Origin: an uncultured Oscillospiraceae bacterium
GTDB taxonomy: Bacteria; Bacillota; Clostridia; Oscillospirales; Oscillospiraceae
Direction of reading: 5' to 3'
Assembly: GCA_910577915.1 (NCBI GenBank)
Contig: CAJTOM010000092.1
Location: 1-7,847, forward strand
DNA: 7,847 bases
A model generated the notes under the pieces. It was not told where the DNA came from. It saw only the letters and a list, made by a program, of their open reading frames with translations, and did no database searches. Every line of letters begins with the position of its first letter. Within the stretch, counting starts at the first letter, position 1. The position numbers were made by a program, and so were the translations under genes. Positions 5,813-7,847 of the stretch are shown here, in pieces.

Positions 5813-6589
5813 ATGCCTGTGCACGGCAAGGTTGAGATCTGCGGGGTGAACACCTCGAAGCTGAAGGTCCTGCGCAACGAGGAGACCATGGAGCTGCTGC
5901 GCCGGACCAAGGAGGGGGACAAGCAGGCCAGGGAGGAGCTCATCAGCGGCAACCTCCGGCTGGTGCTGTCGGTGATCCAGAAGTTCACGGGCCGGGGGGA
6001 GAACGCGGACGACCTCTTCCAGGTGGGGTGCGTGGGGCTCATCAAGGCCATTGACAACTTCGACATCACACAGCCGGTGCGGTTTTCCACCTACGGCGTG
6101 CCCATGATCGTGGGGGAGATCCGCCGCTACCTGCGGGACAACAGCGCCATCCGGGTCAGCCGCAGCATGCGGGACACCGCCTACAAGGTCATGCAGGCGC
6201 GAGAGCGGCTGATGAACCAGACCCAGCGGGAGCCCACGGTGGAGCAGCTGGCGGCGGAGCTGGGGATTGCCCGGGAGGACGTGGTCTTCGCCATGGACGC
6301 CATCGTGGACCCGGTCAGCCTCTTCGAGCCGGTGTACTCCGACGGGGGGGACACGGTGTGCGTCATGGACCAGGTCCGGGACACCAAGAACACCGACGAG
6401 CACTGGCTGGAGCACATCGCCCTCAAGGACGCCATCGACCGGCTGGGGGAGCGGGAGAAGCACATCCTGGCCCTCCGGTTCTACGAGGGAAAGACCCAGA
6501 TGGAGGTCTCCGCCGAGGTGGGCATCTCCCAGGCCCAGGTCAGCCGCCTGGAGAAAAATGCCCTGAAGGCCATCAAAAAGAATATCTAG
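5813..6589 (+). CDS. sigG: RNA polymerase sporulation sigma factor SigG (258 aa)
   Basis: Sigma-G directs late forespore gene expression, including spore protection and germination genes. The N-terminus KVEICGVNTSKL is the diagnostic sigma-G signature. Region 2 has GNLRLVLSVIQKF (46-58), DLFQVGCVGLIKAIDNFD and FSTYGVPMIVGEIRRYLRD, the core-binding and -10 recognition helices. Region 3 follows at about 130-195. Region 4 ends with a helix-turn-helix, GKTQMEVSAEVGISQAQVS, for the -35. Length is normal for the family. The start is uncertain between ATG 5813 and GTG 5819, which would remove two residues; the G7 tract favours the GTG but I keep the longest form. It is transcribed divergently from the DUF1858 gene, with ylmC downstream on the same strand. 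It is not preceded by spoIIGA-sigE, its usual Bacillus/Clostridium neighbours, within the window. Confidence 0.97.
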   Translation: MPVHGKVEICGVNTSKLKVLRNEETMELLRRTKEGDKQAREELISGNLRLVLSVIQKFTGRGENADDLFQVGCVGLIKAIDNFDITQPVRFSTYGVPMIVGEIRRYLRDNSAIRVSRSMRDTAYKVMQARERLMNQTQREPTVEQLAAELGIAREDVVFAMDAIVDPVSLFEPVYSDGGDTVCVMDQVRDTKNTDEHWLEHIALKDAIDRLGEREKHILALRFYEGKTQMEVSAEVGISQAQVSRLEKNALKAIKKNI

Positions 6590-6617
6590 GACCCCGCCGG
6601 TGATAGGACATTCTTCC

Positions 6618-6644
6618 CCCCTCATACACTCCCTGTGAGAGGGG
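6618..6644 (+). promoter_or_regulatory. Stem-loop that would hide the ylmC SD
   Basis: CCCCTC (6618-6623) pairs with GAGGGG (6639-6644), and CAC (6627-6629) extends it with GTG (6635-6637), leaving a 5-nt loop. The only SD-like stretch for ylmC (AGGGG, 6640-6644) is in the 3' arm. It lacks a T-tract, so SD masking is as plausible as sigG 3'-end formation. Confidence 0.35.
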
Positions 6645-6655
6645 TGTGAAGTGCA

Positions 6656-6949
6656 ATGCAGTGCAGGATGGTAGAGCTCCGCTATAAGGAAGTCATCAAC
6701 ATCTGCGACGGCTGCCGGCTGGGGTTTGTGGGGGACGTGGAGGTCCTGCTGCCGGAGGGGCGGGTCACCGCGCTGATCGTGCCGGGCCCCTGCCGGTTCT
6801 TCGGCCTGTTCGGAAGGGGGGAGGAGTTTTATGTCCCCTGGGAGTGCATCAAGCAGATCGGGGACGACATCATCCTGATCGACAAGCCGGTGGAGCGCCG
6901 CCCGCCCTATCAGGAGAAGCGGAAACGGCGGCGGGGCGGCTTTTTTTGA
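6656..6949 (+). CDS. YlmC/YmxH family sporulation protein, PRC-barrel type (97 aa)
   Basis: It is a small protein with a PRC-barrel-like beta fold, recognised from the pattern LRYKEVINICDGCRLGFVGD, then ALIVPG and FGLFGRGEEFYVPWECIKQIGDDIILID. This order (KEVINxxDGxRLG, a VPG turn, VPWxxIxxIGxDxILV) is that of the YlmC/YmxH family, which frequently accompanies sigG in clostridia; the molecular role is not established. The C-terminus is very basic (KRKRRRGG) and ends in two Phe. The start is ATG 6656, with AGGGG 11 nt upstream, a long gap. ATG 6668 (MVELRYKEV) fits the family N-terminus better but has no properly spaced SD. It lies 66 nt after sigG with no promoter seen between, so they are probably co-transcribed in the forespore. 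A terminator follows at 6958. Confidence 0.85.
   Translation: MQCRMVELRYKEVINICDGCRLGFVGDVEVLLPEGRVTALIVPGPCRFFGLFGRGEEFYVPWECIKQIGDDIILIDKPVERRPPYQEKRKRRRGGFF
6897..6947 (+). terminator. Terminator-like stem-loop overlapping the ylmC 3' end
   Basis: GCCGCCC+GCC (6897-6906) can pair with GGC+GGGCGGC (6930-6932 and 6934-6940) with one bulged G, around a 23-nt loop, directly followed by T7 (6941-6947). The whole structure is inside the coding region, and the T-tract includes the first base of the stop codon. It may simply reflect Arg/Gly codons. Confidence 0.3.
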
Positions 6950-6957
6950 GAGAGGAG

Positions 6958-6986
6958 AAACGGAGGACCGGGGACCGCCGTTTTTT
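6958..6986 (+). terminator. Intrinsic terminator after ylmC
   Basis: AAACGG (6958-6963) pairs with CCGTTT (6978-6983). After an A/G mismatch two more GC pairs close an 8-nt loop. The 3' arm runs into T6 (6981-6986). It starts 9 nt after the ylmC stop and has the usual form of a Rho-independent terminator for the sigG-ylmC transcript. Confidence 0.7.
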
Positions 6987-6996
6987 CGCGCCGGGG

Positions 6997-7039
6997 GAAC
7001 GCTGGGACGGGATCCTACAGGAGCGCCGGGACGGGATCC
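6997..7039 (+). repeat. Tandem 19-nt direct repeat upstream of the HAD gene promoter
   Basis: Copies lie at 6997-7015 and 7021-7039, differing at two positions, with a 24-nt period. Both carry the identical core GGGACGGGATCC. The second copy ends 11 nt before the -35 at 7051, a position suited to a regulator-binding site, though a local duplication is possible. Confidence 0.7.
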
Positions 7040-7050
7040 ATAAGTTCCGC

Positions 7051-7079
7051 TTGTCATCCGCGCCGGAATTTGGTATAAT
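7051..7079 (+). promoter_or_regulatory. Sigma-A promoter of the HAD hydrolase gene
   Basis: The -35 is TTGTCA (5 of 6 consensus), the spacer is 17 nt, and the -10 is a perfect TATAAT (7074-7079) with an upstream TG extension. Transcription should begin near 7086, leaving a leader of only about 15 nt that holds AGGAG (7088-7092). Confidence 0.88.
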
Positions 7080-7100
7080 CTCCGAAAAGGAGATGAGAAC

Positions 7101-7814
7101 ATGCTCAACACGATCCTCTTCGACCTGGACGGGACCCTGGCGCCCTTTCAGCAGGACGAGTTCGTCCGGGTCTATTTTGGACTGCTGGTGCGGCGGCTGG
7201 TCCCCATGGGCTACGACGGTGAGAAGCTGGTCCGCGCCCTGTGGAAGGGCGTGGACGCCATGATCGGCAACAGCGGCGCGGTCACCAACCGGCAGGTCTT
7301 CTGGGAGTGCTTTACCCAGGAGATGGGCATGCAGGCCCTGGCCCTGGAGACGATCCTGGACGATTTCTACGCCACGGACTTCGACGGGGCCCGCTCCTGC
7401 CTCACGGCCCGGACGGACCGGAGCGGGCTGATCCGCTCCCTGCGGCGGCGGGGCTACGGGGTGGTGCTGGCCACCAACCCCATCTTCCCGGCGGTGGCCA
7501 TAGAGACCCGCCTGGGCTGGGTGGGGCTGTCGCAGGCGGACTTCGACTATGTGACCGCCTATGAGAACAGCCGCCGCAGCAAGCCCAGCCCCGGCTACTA
7601 CCGGGACATCCTGTCCCACCTGGGGCGGCGGGGGGAGGAGTGCCTCATGGTGGGCAACAACCCTGTGGACGACATGGCCGCCCTCCAGGCGGGCCTGGCG
7701 GTCTATCTGGTGACGGACTGCCTGGAGAACCCCGGCGGCGTGACGGTGGAGGACTACCCCCACGGCTCCTTCCGGGAGCTGGAGGCCTCATTGGAGAGGC
7801 TGCCAGCGGTGTAA
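7101..7814 (+). CDS. HAD-family hydrolase (237 aa)
   Basis: It is a haloacid dehalogenase superfamily protein, probably a cytoplasmic phosphatase on a small phosphorylated molecule. All four HAD motifs are visible: I, FDLDGTL with nucleophile Asp8 and acid/base Asp10; II, LATNP with Thr125; III, SKPSPGYY with Lys161; and IV, GNNPVDDM with Asp190/Asp191 for magnesium. The segment from about 15 to 100 between motifs I and II is a helical C1-type cap that would set substrate choice. The ATG at 7101 follows AGGAG with an 8-nt gap, and the gene has its own strong promoter, so it is independent of ylmC. The substrate cannot be inferred; phosphoglycolate- or pyrophosphatase-like roles are possible but unsupported. 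Confidence 0.92.
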   Translation: MLNTILFDLDGTLAPFQQDEFVRVYFGLLVRRLVPMGYDGEKLVRALWKGVDAMIGNSGAVTNRQVFWECFTQEMGMQALALETILDDFYATDFDGARSCLTARTDRSGLIRSLRRRGYGVVLATNPIFPAVAIETRLGWVGLSQADFDYVTAYENSRRSKPSPGYYRDILSHLGRRGEECLMVGNNPVDDMAALQAGLAVYLVTDCLENPGGVTVEDYPHGSFRELEASLERLPAV

Positions 7815-7831
7815 ACAAGCGAAAAAGCGGC

Positions 7832-7847
7832 CGGCGCGTGAGCGCCG
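7832..7847 (+). terminator. Probable terminator hairpin after the HAD gene, cut by window edge
   Basis: CGGCGC (7832-7837) and GCGCCG (7842-7847) form a perfect 6-bp stem around GTGA, starting 17 nt after the stop. The A5 run at 7822-7826 would give a T-tract on the opposite strand. Any T-tail on this strand lies beyond the window, so the call is provisional. Confidence 0.5.

Noticed and set aside
5801..7111. Long minus-strand open frame opposite sigG and ylmC
   Set aside because: sigG is certain on the plus strand; the antisense translation has the same shadow composition and crosses a terminator and a promoter.
1..7847. Novel defence, mobile or biosynthetic system
   Set aside because: Every gene falls in a known housekeeping or sporulation family, with no transposase, integrase, toxin-antitoxin pair, array or terminal repeats seen.

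Overview
The window is 7.8 kb of GC-rich chromosomal DNA from an endospore-forming low-branch Firmicute, most likely a high-GC gut clostridium of the Oscillospiraceae/Ruminococcaceae type. The organism call is inference. It rests on a sporulation sigma factor SigG, a YlmC/YmxH-family sporulation protein, a clostridial-type glutamate dehydrogenase, Gram-positive Shine-Dalgarno (SD) sites and sigma-A promoters. No mobile elements, CRISPR arrays, rRNA or tRNA genes were found. Every gene belongs to a recognisable family, and I see no convincing undescribed multi-gene system.

Layout. (1) 2-1462 (+): 3' part of a membrane-anchored glycerophosphodiester phosphodiesterase, cut by the left edge. (2) 1463-3021 (+): intergenic region with a sigma-A-like promoter, then glutamate dehydrogenase (gdhA), closed by a strong 15-bp hairpin at 3048-3083. 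(3) 3121-5709 (-): a compact leftward cluster. A good sigma-A promoter (5681-5709) is followed by a 66-aa DUF1858 CxxC protein, an imperfect hairpin, trmK (tRNA m1A22 methyltransferase), a Nif3/DUF34 dinuclear-metal protein and yebC. trmK and nif3 overlap by 17 nt, and the nif3 stop codon merges with the yebC SD, so these three are almost certainly one transcript with coupled translation. (4) 5813-6949 (+): sigG followed by a YlmC/YmxH-like PRC-barrel protein, ending in a T-tailed terminator. (5) 6997-7847 (+): a 19-nt direct repeat, an excellent sigma-A promoter, a HAD-family hydrolase, and the beginning of another hairpin at the right edge.

How the genes work together. The leftward cluster has a translation theme: TrmK modifies tRNA, and YebC proteins are now linked to translation of difficult (proline-rich) sequences as well as to regulation. 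Nif3 is a conserved partner of trmK with unsettled chemistry. The rightward sigG-ylmC pair belongs to the forespore programme. GdhA and the phosphodiesterase are metabolic neighbours with separate transcription. The most useful second-look items are regulatory: a sigma-F-like promoter and ambiguous start at sigG, a terminator-like stem-loop whose T-tract contains the ylmC stop codon, the direct repeat upstream of the HAD gene, and hairpins in the leftward cluster.
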